From Streptomyces albidoflavus (lineage in GTDB: Bacteria > Actinomycetota > Actinomycetes > Streptomycetales > Streptomycetaceae): a DNA stretch of 52,155 nucleotides. Below, one piece after another: positions 1 to 7,692 of this stretch. Position numbers and translations under genes: made by a program. The stretch's first letter is position 1, and each line of letters starts with the position of its first letter. Location: the NCBI RefSeq assembly GCF_000719955.1, contig NZ_JOII01000035.1, forward strand, positions 1-52,155, given 5' to 3'. The notes beneath the pieces were generated by a model that was not told where the DNA came from, did no database searches, and worked only from the letters and a program-made list of their open reading frames with translations.

Positions 1-268
1 CCACCGTCGTCCTGACCGGGCCCGGCGGGGCCGTGGCCGCTGTCGACGTACGCGGCGGGGGCCCCCGGGCGCGGGAGACCGAAGCGCCCGAACCCCCCAC
101 CCCCGGCCCCCAAGACGCCCTCACCGACGTCCCCGGCCTCCAGGTCGGCCATGCCACCCGCCAGGGCGACGGCTGGCTCACCGGCACCACCGTCGTCCTG
201 ACCGGGCCCGGCGGGGCCGTGGCCGCTGTCGACGTACGCGGCGGGGGCCCCGGGACGCGGGAGACCGA
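1..268 (+). repeat. In-frame direct repeat, 186-base offset (copies 1-82 and 187-268)
   Basis: Bases 1-65 are identical to 187-251, and similarity continues with two mismatches to about 82/268 before fading. The offset of 186 is exactly 62 codons, so the reading frame is kept, and both copies encode TVVLTGPGGAVAAVDVRGGG. The copy may extend left of the window. Confidence 0.95.
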
Positions 269-1229
269 CGCGCTCGACCCCCGCAACCTGGTGGAGCGGG
301 TCGAGGCAGTGGTGCTGACCGGTGGTTCGGCGTTCGGCCTGGACGCCGCTTCCGGGGTGACGGCCTGGCTGGAGGAGCAGGGCCGCGGGGTCCGGGTGGG
401 CCCCGGTCCGCACCAGGTGGTCCCCGTCGTCCCCGCGGCCTGCCTCTTCGACCTGGGCCGGGGCGGCGACTGGCGGGCCCGACCGGGGGCGGAGCTGGGC
501 CGGGAGGCAGTGGAACGGGCGGCCGCCGCAGGGCCGGTCGGCCAGGGCGTCGTGGGTGCGGGCACGGGAGCGGTCGCGGGTGGGCTGAAGGGCGGGGTGG
601 GGACGGCGAGTCTGCGGCTGGCGTCGGGCCACACGGTGGCGGCGCTGGTCGTCGTGAACGCGGTGGGTTCGGTGTGCGATCCGGCCACGGGGGTGCTGTA
701 CGGCAGGTACTTCACCCAGCTCCCCGGCGCGCGTGGCCGGGCGGTGTGGCCGTCGCCCGAGACCCACGAGCGGGCCCAGGCACGCTGGGCGGCCGCGATG
801 GCGGAGACCGAGCGGCGCGGTGCGCCCACGGTCCGCCCGGGAGCCGCGGAGCCCCCGTCACCCGGCGCCCCGGCACCCGGAGCCCCGCCCGCCGGCCAGC
901 CCCCGCTGAACACGACGATCGCCGTGGTGGCCACCGATGCCGCGATGACCCGCGCCCAGGCGCAGAAGCTGGCGGGGACCTCGCACGACGGTCTGGCCCG
1001 TGCGGTGCGCCCCGTGCACCTGCTGCACGACGGGGACACGGTGTTCACCCTGGCCACCGGTGACAGGCCGGTCGAGGGCGCCGCCGTCAACGAGATCCTG
1101 GCGGCCGGTGCCGACGCGATGACCCGCGCCATCGTGAAGGCGGTCCTGTCGGCGGAGTCGGTGGAGACACCGGCGGGCGTGTTCCCCTCGTACCGCGAGC
1201 TGTACGGGGACCTCGCCCCGGAGCCCTGA
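1..1229 (+). CDS. P1/S58 (DmpA/ThnT-type) self-cleaving peptidase, cut by left edge
   Basis: The frame is already open at base 3, so the true start is probably outside the window; a GTG at 33 is in frame but lies inside a duplicated segment. The body shows the family's glycine-rich blocks (DVRGGGP, VVLTGGSAFGLDAASGV, LKGGVGTAS). The junction LNTTIAVVATDA (about 909-944) matches the site where P1 enzymes cleave themselves; ThnT cuts between Asn and Thr, so the Thr codon at 912 is the likely N-terminal nucleophile of the small subunit. Known relatives hydrolyse N-terminal beta-amino or D-amino acyl peptides or pantetheine amides; the substrate here is unknown. The first 62 codons partly repeat (see the repeat entry). 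A proline/alanine-rich insert (about 835-900) precedes the cleavage site. Family is secure, substrate and N-terminus are not. Confidence 0.85.
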   Translation, partial: TVVLTGPGGAVAAVDVRGGGPRARETEAPEPPTPGPQDALTDVPGLQVGHATRQGDGWLTGTTVVLTGPGGAVAAVDVRGGGPGTRETDALDPRNLVERVEAVVLTGGSAFGLDAASGVTAWLEEQGRGVRVGPGPHQVVPVVPAACLFDLGRGGDWRARPGAELGREAVERAAAAGPVGQGVVGAGTGAVAGGLKGGVGTASLRLASGHTVAALVVVNAVGSVCDPATGVLYGRYFTQLPGARGRAVWPSPETHERAQARWAAAMAETERRGAPTVRPGAAEPPSPGAPAPGAPPAGQPPLNTTIAVVATDAAMTRAQAQKLAGTSHDGLARAVRPVHLLHDGDTVFTLATGDRPVEGAAVNEILAAGADAMTRAIVKAVLSAESVETPAGVFPSYRELYGDLAPEP

Positions 1230-1636
1230 CCAAGGGGCGGTCACCACCTGCCCGGCGTCTTTGGCACCGCCGACGACGGCCCGTTCCAGCGGCGCCGGCC
1301 TTCTGCTCGAGGTTCCCTCGTTCCCTCACCGCCCACGGGGTGTTCCAGAAGGCGGACCCCGCCCGCGTGCCCGCCCCCTCCGCCCGCACGACCGGTTTTC
1401 GGTGACGCGCGTCACACATCCAGGCGGGTTCGAGGTCGTCGGCGCGAGGCGGGATGAACGGCCGGAAGAGGGGTACGGACACGCATGGGTGACGGGCCGT
1501 CGGGTAAGAAAAGGCTGCCCTTACTGCGGGAACTCCGACGGGGCGTCACGCGTTTTCCGTTTCCCGGGCACGATGTCCGAGCCAGGGGCTACGGTATGCA
1601 CCCACCAGGTGACATGGAGCAACGCCGGGAGAAACC
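1230..1636. other. Non-coding stretch upstream of the 1637 gene
   Basis: No convincing gene; the long open frame crossing it has no coding logic and reads out of frame into the next gene. It holds a perfect palindrome at 1402-1415 and a possible -10 (TACGGT near 1590) before the downstream gene. Confidence 0.6.
1402..1415. promoter_or_regulatory. Crp-like palindrome GTGACGCGCGTCAC
   Basis: A perfect 14-base palindrome. It fits the Streptomyces Crp half-site pattern (GTGNC...GNCAC), about 220 bases upstream of the next start. The assignment to Crp is inference from the motif only. Confidence 0.45.
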
Positions 1637-2389
1637 TTGAGCGTTCCGTACGAGACATGTGGGACCCACGAGGCATTCGAGTCGCCGGACGCCTGCCTTC
1701 AGCGACTCCTCGCCCGCACCCTCAACTCCTTCGAACTCCCCGACGAGACGCTGTCCCGGCTCGATACGGCGCTCGCCTACGACAGTTGCCTGCACTCCGC
1801 CGCGCACCACAGCGACGGCAGGCGCCGGGAGACGTACCGGCATGTGTGGCTGGTGGCCGACGGCAGCGCCGTCACCCTGTGGGAGCTGACGCACAACACG
1901 GGCCCGGACGGGCAGCTCCACCACGAGGTGTACACCGATCAGGAGGAGCTGCGGATCGCCACGGCGAGACTGCCGCTCCCGAGCGCCGAGCCCGAGGCGC
2001 TGGAGGGCGCGCCGCCGCTGGTGGTGGACGACCGCACGGCGCAGCCGCTGCCCGGGCGCGAATACGAGTGGGGCGACTCCCCCGACCACGCGCGGCGGGT
2101 GCTGCGCCGGGCGGAGAATGCCGACCGGCCCGGCGAGGAGGTGGCCGTGCTGCTGGCGGGCGCCTTCGCGCACCAGATCACCCAGGCGTTCGGCCGGCTC
2201 GACCCGTTGCGGGGCCGCCGCCCTGGGTTCTCCCTCTACGAGCACGCGTTCCTCCTCGCGGACGGCCGCGAGGTGAGCCTGTGGGAAGTGGAGCACACGG
2301 CGACGCCCGACGGGCGGCACATGTGCGAGGTCTACGAGACGGAGGACGCGGCCCAGTCCGCGATGGAGCGCAGGGCCGCCTCGCTCTGA
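1637..2389 (+). CDS. DUF6227-type hypothetical protein, conserved beside hrdD
   Basis: A 250-residue soluble protein starting at TTG 1637 behind GGGAGA. It contains two related halves: each carries a block of the form VWLVADGSAVTLWELTHNTGPDG...EVYTDQEE (about 72-106) and FLLADGREVSLWEVEHTATPDG...EVYETED (about 206-239), so the protein looks like an internal duplication. No catalytic motif, signal peptide or membrane segment is seen. It converges with hrdD. I recognise it as a Streptomyces-restricted family, probably DUF6227; function unknown. Confidence 0.7.
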   Translation: MSVPYETCGTHEAFESPDACLQRLLARTLNSFELPDETLSRLDTALAYDSCLHSAAHHSDGRRRETYRHVWLVADGSAVTLWELTHNTGPDGQLHHEVYTDQEELRIATARLPLPSAEPEALEGAPPLVVDDRTAQPLPGREYEWGDSPDHARRVLRRAENADRPGEEVAVLLAGAFAHQITQAFGRLDPLRGRRPGFSLYEHAFLLADGREVSLWEVEHTATPDGRHMCEVYETEDAAQSAMERRAASL

Positions 2390-2751
2390 CGTCCGGCCCG
2401 TCCGGTCGGCCCTGCCTGTCGGACAGGCTGCCGGGTGGGGGCGGTGTCGGCGGCCCGGGAGGGCCGTCGGGGCGTCCGGGGTGGGGTGTGGGCCGCAGGA
2501 TGCCCTCGTAAAGGAGGGTCCGGGCAGAGAGGGACCCCAGCACCCCGGGGGGGATGGAGTGCTGGGGCCGGGCCCCGGCACCAGGGGGGGCGGGTGCCGG
2601 GGGTTCAGGGGAGCCGGGTGGCTCAGGGGCCAGCCTGGCTCATGTGGGTCGAGCGTAGGGCGAGCCACGCCGGAGTGCAGGGCCAGGAGGGCCGATCGGG
2701 GGCCGGGCGGTCGCCCCGCCCCCGTCACGGCCCGGTCGGGCCGCCGAGGGA
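2390..2751. other. Convergent intergenic region with terminator-like hairpin
   Basis: A gene-free 362-base gap between two converging genes. It contains the inverted repeat CCCCAGCA (2535-2542) / TGCTGGGG (2560-2567) and G-rich runs; presumably terminates both genes. Confidence 0.5.
2535..2567. terminator. Hairpin between DUF6227-type gene and hrdD
   Basis: 8-base perfect arms around a 17-base G-rich loop, placed after both converging stops. No T-run, as is usual in streptomycetes. Confidence 0.4.
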
Positions 2752-3750
2752 TCAGGCCGCTGCGTCGAATCCGGTGTCGTGCGCCATGCGCTTGAGCTCC
2801 AGGAGCGCGTGCTTCTCTATCTGGCGGATGCGCTCGCGGGTCAGGCCGTGCTGCTTGCCGACCTCGGTGAGGGTGCGCTCGCGGCCGTCCTCGATGCCGT
2901 ACCGCATCTTGATGATGGAGGCGGTGCGGTCGTCGAGCTGGCCGATGAGGTCGTCGAGCTCCTCGCTGCGCAGCAGGGTCAGGACGGACTGCTCGGGGGA
3001 GACCGCGGAGGTGTCCTCCAGGAGGTCGCCGAACTGGGTCTCGCCCTCGTCGTCCACCGACATGTTGAGCGAGACCGGGTCGCGGGCCCAGTCGAGGACG
3101 TCGGTGACGCGCTCGGGGGTGCTGCTCAGCTCGGCCGCGATCTCGGCGGGCTCGGGGTCCCGGCCGTTCTCGCGGTTGAACTCGCGCTGGACGCGGCGGA
3201 TGCGGCCCAGCTCCTCCACGAGGTGGACGGGGAGCCGGATGGTGCGGGACTGGTCCGCGATGGAGCGGGTGATGGCCTGCCTGATCCACCAGGTGGCGTA
3301 CGTGGAGAACTTGAAGCCCTTGGCGTAGTCGAACTTCTCGACGGCGCGGACCAGGCCGGCGTTCCCCTCCTGGATGAGGTCGAGCAGGGGGAGGCCGCTG
3401 CGTGGGTAGCGGCGGGCCACGGCGACGACGAGGCGGAGGTTGGACCGGATGAAGACGTCCTTGGCCCGCTCCCCCTCGGCGACGAGGGCTTCCAGCTCCT
3501 CGCGGGAAGCTCCGGCGGAGTCGCTGTCGACCTCGCCGTCGAGGATCTTCCCGGCGTAGACACCGGCCTCGATGGTCTGGGACAGCTCCACTTCCTTCGC
3601 GGCGTCCAGCAGCGGTGTGCGGGCGATCTCGTCGAGATACATGCCCACAAGGTCGCGGTCGGCGATCTCGCCGGTCGCGCGGACGCTGCCTGCCGCGCCG
3701 GTCTCGCCGGAGGCGGCGGGCTGACGACGGGCGACGGCACGGGTTGCCAT
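2752..3750 (-). CDS. hrdD: RNA polymerase sigma factor HrdD (sigma-70 group 2)
   Basis: Encodes 332 residues from ATG 3750 behind AAGGGAG; an upstream in-frame ATG would add 39 residues not seen in the family. Region 1.2 begins DLVGMYLDEIARTPLLDA; region 2 has RLVVAVARRYPRSGLPLLDL and KFSTYATWWIRQAI (the -10 recognition helix); region 3 has LPVHLVEELGRI; region 4 ends with LTEVGKQHGLTRERIRQIE (the -35 helix-turn-helix). The length matches the HrdD of S. coelicolor as I remember it. Group 2 sigma factors are non-essential relatives of HrdB. The promoter region carries a perfect SigR-type site, in line with the known thiol-stress control of hrdD. Confidence 0.95.
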   Translation of the reverse strand: MATRAVARRQPAASGETGAAGSVRATGEIADRDLVGMYLDEIARTPLLDAAKEVELSQTIEAGVYAGKILDGEVDSDSAGASREELEALVAEGERAKDVFIRSNLRLVVAVARRYPRSGLPLLDLIQEGNAGLVRAVEKFDYAKGFKFSTYATWWIRQAITRSIADQSRTIRLPVHLVEELGRIRRVQREFNRENGRDPEPAEIAAELSSTPERVTDVLDWARDPVSLNMSVDDEGETQFGDLLEDTSAVSPEQSVLTLLRSEELDDLIGQLDDRTASIIKMRYGIEDGRERTLTEVGKQHGLTRERIRQIEKHALLELKRMAHDTGFDAAA

Positions 3751-3828
3751 GCGTGCTCCCTTGCGATGAGTGGTGGACGACCTGGCGGACTCCACATCCG
3801 GCGGCCCGGTTGCGGCATCCGTAGGAAT

Positions 3829-3855
3829 CAACGATTGCAATCCGGACAGAATTCC
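3829..3855 (-). promoter_or_regulatory. SigR (thiol-oxidative stress) promoter of hrdD
   Basis: On the minus strand GGAAT (3855-3851), an 18-base spacer, then GTTG (3832-3829). This is an exact match to the SigR consensus GGAAT-N18-GTT. The expected start near 3820 gives a leader of about 70 bases. Confidence 0.85.
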
Positions 3856-3923
3856 CCACCTGCTCATTGTTTTTCCGGATCATGCAGTACCCTGTCCGGC
3901 CACAGGCGGGGAGGATGATCGGA

Positions 3924-4469
3924 ATGACACCGCGCGGGACGGCGGAACCGCAGGTCAGGCCAGGGATAGCGGAGGACCTCACGGGCCTCACGAACCTCTA
4001 CAACCACTACGTTCTCCGGACTCCGATCACCTTCGACACGGTGCCGCTTACCCCGGAGGGACGCATGCAGTGGTTCCTCTCCCACCCGAAGGACGGCCCG
4101 CACCGCCTGATGGTTGCCACCAAGCCCGCCCCGTCCGGCCCCGAGCGCCTGCTCGGCTACGCGACCAGCTCGCCCCTGCGCCCGAAGGCGGCGTACGCGA
4201 CCTCGGTCGAGGTCAGCTTCTACTGCGCCCCCAACGCGGCGGGCCGCGGCGTGGGCACCGCCCTGTACACGGCCCTCTTCGACGCCCTGGCCGGCGAGGA
4301 CCTGCACCGCGCCTACGCCGGCGTCACCCAGCCCAACGACGTCTCCCACCGCCTGCACACCCGCTTCGGCTTCCGCCCGATCGGGACGTACGGCCAGGTG
4401 GGCCGCAAGTTCGGGCGGTACTGGGACGTGCGGTGGTACGAGAAGGAGCTGGGCGGGGGCGGCGCCTGA
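3924..4469 (+). CDS. GNAT N-acetyltransferase, phosphinothricin acetyltransferase-like
   Basis: 181 residues from ATG 3924, chosen because GGGGAGG at 3908-3914 is well spaced; ATG 3915 is too close to it. Family blocks: VRPGIAEDLTGLTNLYNHYV at the N-terminus, the PAT-type ITFDTVPLT segment, VEVSFYCAPNAAGRGVGTAL (acetyl-CoA binding R/Q-x-x-G-x-G/A-like loop GRGVG), HRLHTRFGFRPIGTYGQVG and the C-terminal DVRWYEKEL. These enzymes acetylate phosphinothricin or related amino-acid analogues such as methionine sulfoximine; the true substrate of chromosomal homologues is often not known. Divergent from hrdD. Confidence 0.85.
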   Translation: MTPRGTAEPQVRPGIAEDLTGLTNLYNHYVLRTPITFDTVPLTPEGRMQWFLSHPKDGPHRLMVATKPAPSGPERLLGYATSSPLRPKAAYATSVEVSFYCAPNAAGRGVGTALYTALFDALAGEDLHRAYAGVTQPNDVSHRLHTRFGFRPIGTYGQVGRKFGRYWDVRWYEKELGGGGA

Positions 4470-4514
4470 CGGCGGGGCCGGGCGCCTGGATCAGCCCGGC
4501 CGGCATGTGAGGCC

Positions 4515-5297
4515 CTAGCCGAACTGCACCGATCGCTTCGCGAGCCCCATCCAGAAGCCGTCGATGACGCTGCGCTGGGTGGCGAGGTCGCCGGCGGCGT
4601 CGGCGGCGCCGAGGGTGACGAAGAGGGGGGCGAAGTGTTCGGTGCGGGGGTGGGCGAGGGTGCCGGCGGGGGCAGCGTGGGTGAAGTCGAGGAGGGTGTC
4701 GATGTCGCCGCCGTCGAGGGCGGCGCGGCCCCAGTCGTCGAACTCGGCGGACCAGGAGGGGGTGCCGCCCTGCCGCAGCGCGGCCAGGTTGTGGGTGAAG
4801 AAGCCGGAGCCGACGATCAGGACGCCCTCGTCGCGCAGGGGCGCCAGTTTGCGGCCGATGTCCATGAGGCGGCGGGGGTCGAGGGTGGGCAGCGACATCT
4901 GGAGGACGGGGATGTCGGCGTCCGGGTACATCTCGACGAGGGGGACGTAGGCGCCGTGGTCCAGGCCGCGGTCGGGGATGTCCTGGACGGGGGTGCCGGG
5001 GGCGGCCAGGAGTTTGCGGACCGAGTCGGCGAGGGCGGGGGCGCCGGGGGCGGCGTACTGGACGCGGTAGTAGTGCTCGGGGAAGCCCCAGAAGTCGTAG
5101 ACCAGGGGGAGGGTGCGGACGGCGCCGAGGGCGAGCGGGGCCTCCTCCCAGTGGGCGGAGACCATGAGGATCGCGGTGGGGCGGGGCAGCTCGGCGGACC
5201 AGGCGGCGAGCTGGCCGGGCCAGACGGGGTCGTCGGCGAGGGGCGGGGCGCCGTGGCTGAGGTAGAGGGCGGGCATCCGCTCGGCGGTGCTGTTCAT
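4515..5297 (-). CDS. DODA-type (LigB-like, YgiD family) extradiol dioxygenase
   Basis: 260 residues from ATG 5297 behind AGGAGTGGAG. Predicted metal ligands of the family are visible: LYLSHGAPPL (about 11-20), VSAHWEEAP, LDHGAYVPL and GSGFFTHNL / HFAPLF. The family opens catechol rings using Fe(II) (or Zn in plant DODA), for example 4,5-DOPA dioxygenase. It is divergent from a MarR regulator with two shared operator-like sites, a common arrangement for phenol- or quinone-responsive control. Substrate unknown. Confidence 0.88.
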   Translation of the reverse strand: MNSTAERMPALYLSHGAPPLADDPVWPGQLAAWSAELPRPTAILMVSAHWEEAPLALGAVRTLPLVYDFWGFPEHYYRVQYAAPGAPALADSVRKLLAAPGTPVQDIPDRGLDHGAYVPLVEMYPDADIPVLQMSLPTLDPRRLMDIGRKLAPLRDEGVLIVGSGFFTHNLAALRQGGTPSWSAEFDDWGRAALDGGDIDTLLDFTHAAPAGTLAHPRTEHFAPLFVTLGAADAAGDLATQRSVIDGFWMGLAKRSVQFG

Positions 5298-5328
5298 GGC
5301 GACTCCACTCCTGGATACTGAACCCGAT

Positions 5329-5344
5329 ACTTGAACTCTCAAGT
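5329..5344. promoter_or_regulatory. Operator-like inverted repeat, ACTTGA-ACTC-TCAAGT
   Basis: Perfect 6-base arms with a 4-base centre in the divergent region between the dioxygenase and the MarR gene, 32 bases before the dioxygenase start. Related in sequence to the site at 5371-5383, so likely bound by the MarR product. Confidence 0.6.
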
Positions 5345-5370
5345 TCTACGCCGACCGTACCGCCGTTTTG

Positions 5371-5383
5371 TTCAACTTTCAAG
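5371..5383. promoter_or_regulatory. Second MarR operator-like site (TTCAACTTTCAAG)
   Basis: Eleven of 13 bases match TTGAACTCTCAAG at 5331-5343, exactly 40 bases away. It lies just before the ribosome site of the MarR gene, so binding here would fit autorepression. Confidence 0.5.
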
Positions 5384-5397
5384 GAGAGTTCCGTAGA

Positions 5398-5925
5398 GTG
5401 GATGACATGACCACCTATCCCGGCGACCGGCCCGGGCCACCGGAACCCCGCTGGCTCTCCGACGACGAACAGCGCACCTGGCAGGCGTACCTGCACGCGA
5501 CGACCCTGCTGGAGGACCACCTCGACCGGCAGCTCCAGCGCGACGCCGGGATGCCGCACGTCTACTACGGGCTCCTGGTCCAGCTCTCGGAGGCGCCGGA
5601 GAAGCGGCTGCGGATGACCGAACTGGCCGAGGGCGCGAAGATCACCCGCTCGCGGCTCTCCCACGCGGTGGCACGGCTGGAGAAGAACGGCTGGGTACGG
5701 CGTGAGGAGTGCCCCTCCGACAAGCGCGGCCAGCTCGCGGTCCTGACCGAGGAGGGCGAGGCGATGCTGACCCGCAGCGCGCCCGGCCACGTCGCGGCGG
5801 TCCGCCAGGCCCTCTTCGACCGGCTCACCCCGGAACAGACCGAGTCCCTCGGCGCGATCATGGCGATCGTCGCCGAGGGACTCCAGCCCTCGGGCAGCGG
5901 GGCGGACCTGCCCTGGCGGCGCTGA
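5398..5925 (+). CDS. MarR-family transcriptional regulator
   Basis: 175 residues from GTG 5398, nine bases after AAGGAGAG; an ATG at 5407 is also in frame. Typical MarR layout: an N-terminal dimerisation helix (WQAYLHATTLLEDHLDRQL), the winged helix (MTELAEGAKITRSRLSHAVARLEKNGWVRRE, split here as MTELAEG and TRSRLSHAVARLEKNGW), and wing residues CPSDKRGQLAVLTEEGE. Divergent from the DODA dioxygenase, which is its probable target. The ligand is likely a phenolic or quinone compound, by analogy only. Confidence 0.9.
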   Translation: MDDMTTYPGDRPGPPEPRWLSDDEQRTWQAYLHATTLLEDHLDRQLQRDAGMPHVYYGLLVQLSEAPEKRLRMTELAEGAKITRSRLSHAVARLEKNGWVRREECPSDKRGQLAVLTEEGEAMLTRSAPGHVAAVRQALFDRLTPEQTESLGAIMAIVAEGLQPSGSGADLPWRR

Positions 5926-5962
5926 CGGCGCACCGCCCGCCGGCCCGCCCCGGCCGCGTCGG

Positions 5963-7528
5963 TCAGCCCAGGTGGACGGCGACCGGAGCCGCCTCGGCCT
6001 GCTCCCCGGCACCCTTGTCCCGCGCGTCCCCGGAGGCGGCGGCCGGGCCGCCGGGCCGTCCGGCGGTCACCAGGGTGACGGCCAGCGCGGCGGCGACGGC
6101 GAGGATGCCGACCGCCCACCAGATGGCCTGCGTGAACCCGGCCACCATCGCCTCGGCCTGGACCCGCCGGACCGCCTCGCCGGTGGCGGCGTGGGTGGCG
6201 AGGTAGGAGGCGGTCGCGGAGGCGGCGATGGTGTTCAGCAGCGCGGTGCCGATGGCGCCGCCGACCTGCTGCGAGGTGTTGACCATCGCAGAGGCGACCC
6301 CGGCGTCGCGCGGCGCGATGCCGTGCGTCGCCATCGACATGGCGGGCATGAACGCAGTACCGAGGCCGAGCCCCAGCAGCACCTGCGCGGGCAGGACGAC
6401 GGCGGCGTACGAGCTGCCCACCTCCAGCTGGGTCAGGAGCAGCATGCCGACGGCGGCGGCGAGGAAGCCCGGGCCGAGCAGCAGCCGGGGCGGGACGCGG
6501 GTCATCAGCCGGGCGCCGATCTGCGTGGAGCCGATGATCATGCCCGCGCTCATCGGCAGGAAGGCGAACCCGGTCCTGACCGGCGAGTACCCCTGGACGA
6601 CCTGGAGGTAGTAGGTCAGGAAGAGGAAGAGCCCGAACATCGCGATGACGGCGAGACCGAGGGAGAGGTAGACGCCGCCCCGGTTGCGGTCCATCAGCAC
6701 GCGCAGCGGCAGCAGCGGCGCGGCCACCCGGCGCTCGACCAGGACGAAGGCGAGCAGCAGCACTCCGGCGGCGACGAACGAGCCGACGGTCAGCGAGTCG
6801 GACCAGCCGTGGGTCTCGGCGCGGGTGAAGCCGTGGACCAGGGAGACCAGGCCGGTGGTGGAGAGGACGACGCCGGGGATGTCCAGCGGCGCGCGGTCGC
6901 GGGCCCGGGCGGGCTCGCGGATCAGCAGGTAGGCGCCGATGAAGGCGACGGCGGCGATGGGGATGTTGACGAAGAAGGTCCAGCGCCAGTTCAGGTACTC
7001 GGTGAGGACGCCGCCGAGCAGCAGGCCGATCGCGCCGCCGGCACCGGCGATGGCGCCGTAGACGCCGAAGGCCTTGGCGCGCTCGCGGACGTCGGTGAAG
7101 GTGACGGCGAGCAGCGAGAGGGCGGCCGGGGCGAGCAGCGCGCCGAAGACTCCCTGGAGGGCGCGGGCGCCGAGCATCAGGGCCTGGCCGTCGGCGGCGC
7201 CGCCGAGCGCGGAGGCCAGCGCGAAGCCGACGAGGCCGGTGAGGAAGGTGCGCTTGCGTCCCCACAGGTCGGATATGCGGCCGCCGAAGAGGAGCAGGCC
7301 GCCGAAGGCGAGGGCGTAGGCGGTGATGACCCACTGGCGGTTGCCGTCGGTGATGCCGAGGTCCTGCTGGGCGGAGGGGAGCGCGATGTTCACGATGGTG
7401 GCGTCGAGGACGACCATCAGCTGGGCCAGCGCGATGAAGACGAGCGCCTTCCAGCGGCGTGGGTCGGGCGCGTCGGCAGCCTGGTCCGGCGGGAGGGCCC
7501 GGCCGGCGGGGGCGGAGGTGGTGGACAT
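5963..7528 (-). CDS. MFS drug exporter, DHA2 (EmrB/QacA) family, 14 membrane segments
   Basis: 521 residues from ATG 7528. Motifs of 14-helix drug/proton antiporters are clear: LMVVLDATIVNIALP in helix 1, GRISDLWGRKRTFL in the loop 2-3 motif A, QGVFGALLAPAALSLL and the antiporter motif C region GAIAGAGGAIGLLLGGVL, followed by NWRWTFFVNIP. The C-terminus is a hydrophilic alanine-rich tail. A TetR gene lies 164 bases upstream on the same strand and has two operator-like sites at its own promoter, so the pair is probably an inducible efflux system. The weak ribosome site (AGG 9 bases before ATG) leaves the start slightly uncertain. Confidence 0.92.
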   Translation of the reverse strand: MSTTSAPAGRALPPDQAADAPDPRRWKALVFIALAQLMVVLDATIVNIALPSAQQDLGITDGNRQWVITAYALAFGGLLLFGGRISDLWGRKRTFLTGLVGFALASALGGAADGQALMLGARALQGVFGALLAPAALSLLAVTFTDVRERAKAFGVYGAIAGAGGAIGLLLGGVLTEYLNWRWTFFVNIPIAAVAFIGAYLLIREPARARDRAPLDIPGVVLSTTGLVSLVHGFTRAETHGWSDSLTVGSFVAAGVLLLAFVLVERRVAAPLLPLRVLMDRNRGGVYLSLGLAVIAMFGLFLFLTYYLQVVQGYSPVRTGFAFLPMSAGMIIGSTQIGARLMTRVPPRLLLGPGFLAAAVGMLLLTQLEVGSSYAAVVLPAQVLLGLGLGTAFMPAMSMATHGIAPRDAGVASAMVNTSQQVGGAIGTALLNTIAASATASYLATHAATGEAVRRVQAEAMVAGFTQAIWWAVGILAVAAALAVTLVTAGRPGGPAAASGDARDKGAGEQAEAAPVAVHLG

Positions 7529-7692
7529 AGGGGTACCTGCGTTCTGGTGGATCGGGTGGGCCGCGGACAGGAGCGGCGTTCCGGGGGAAACGGGGAGGAA
7601 AGGGTGCGCCCGAGGGGCGTGCGGGGGCGCGCCTCGGCGCCGGTGGCGGTCGGGGCGTGCGGGGAGCGCGGGGCGGGTCGGAGGGGGCGCCG

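Noticed and set aside
1261..2511. A 416-codon open frame on the plus strand
   Set aside because: It overlaps the clear DUF6227-type gene out of frame, lacks a ribosome site and has Arg/Pro/Gly-rich composition typical of shadow frames in high-GC DNA.
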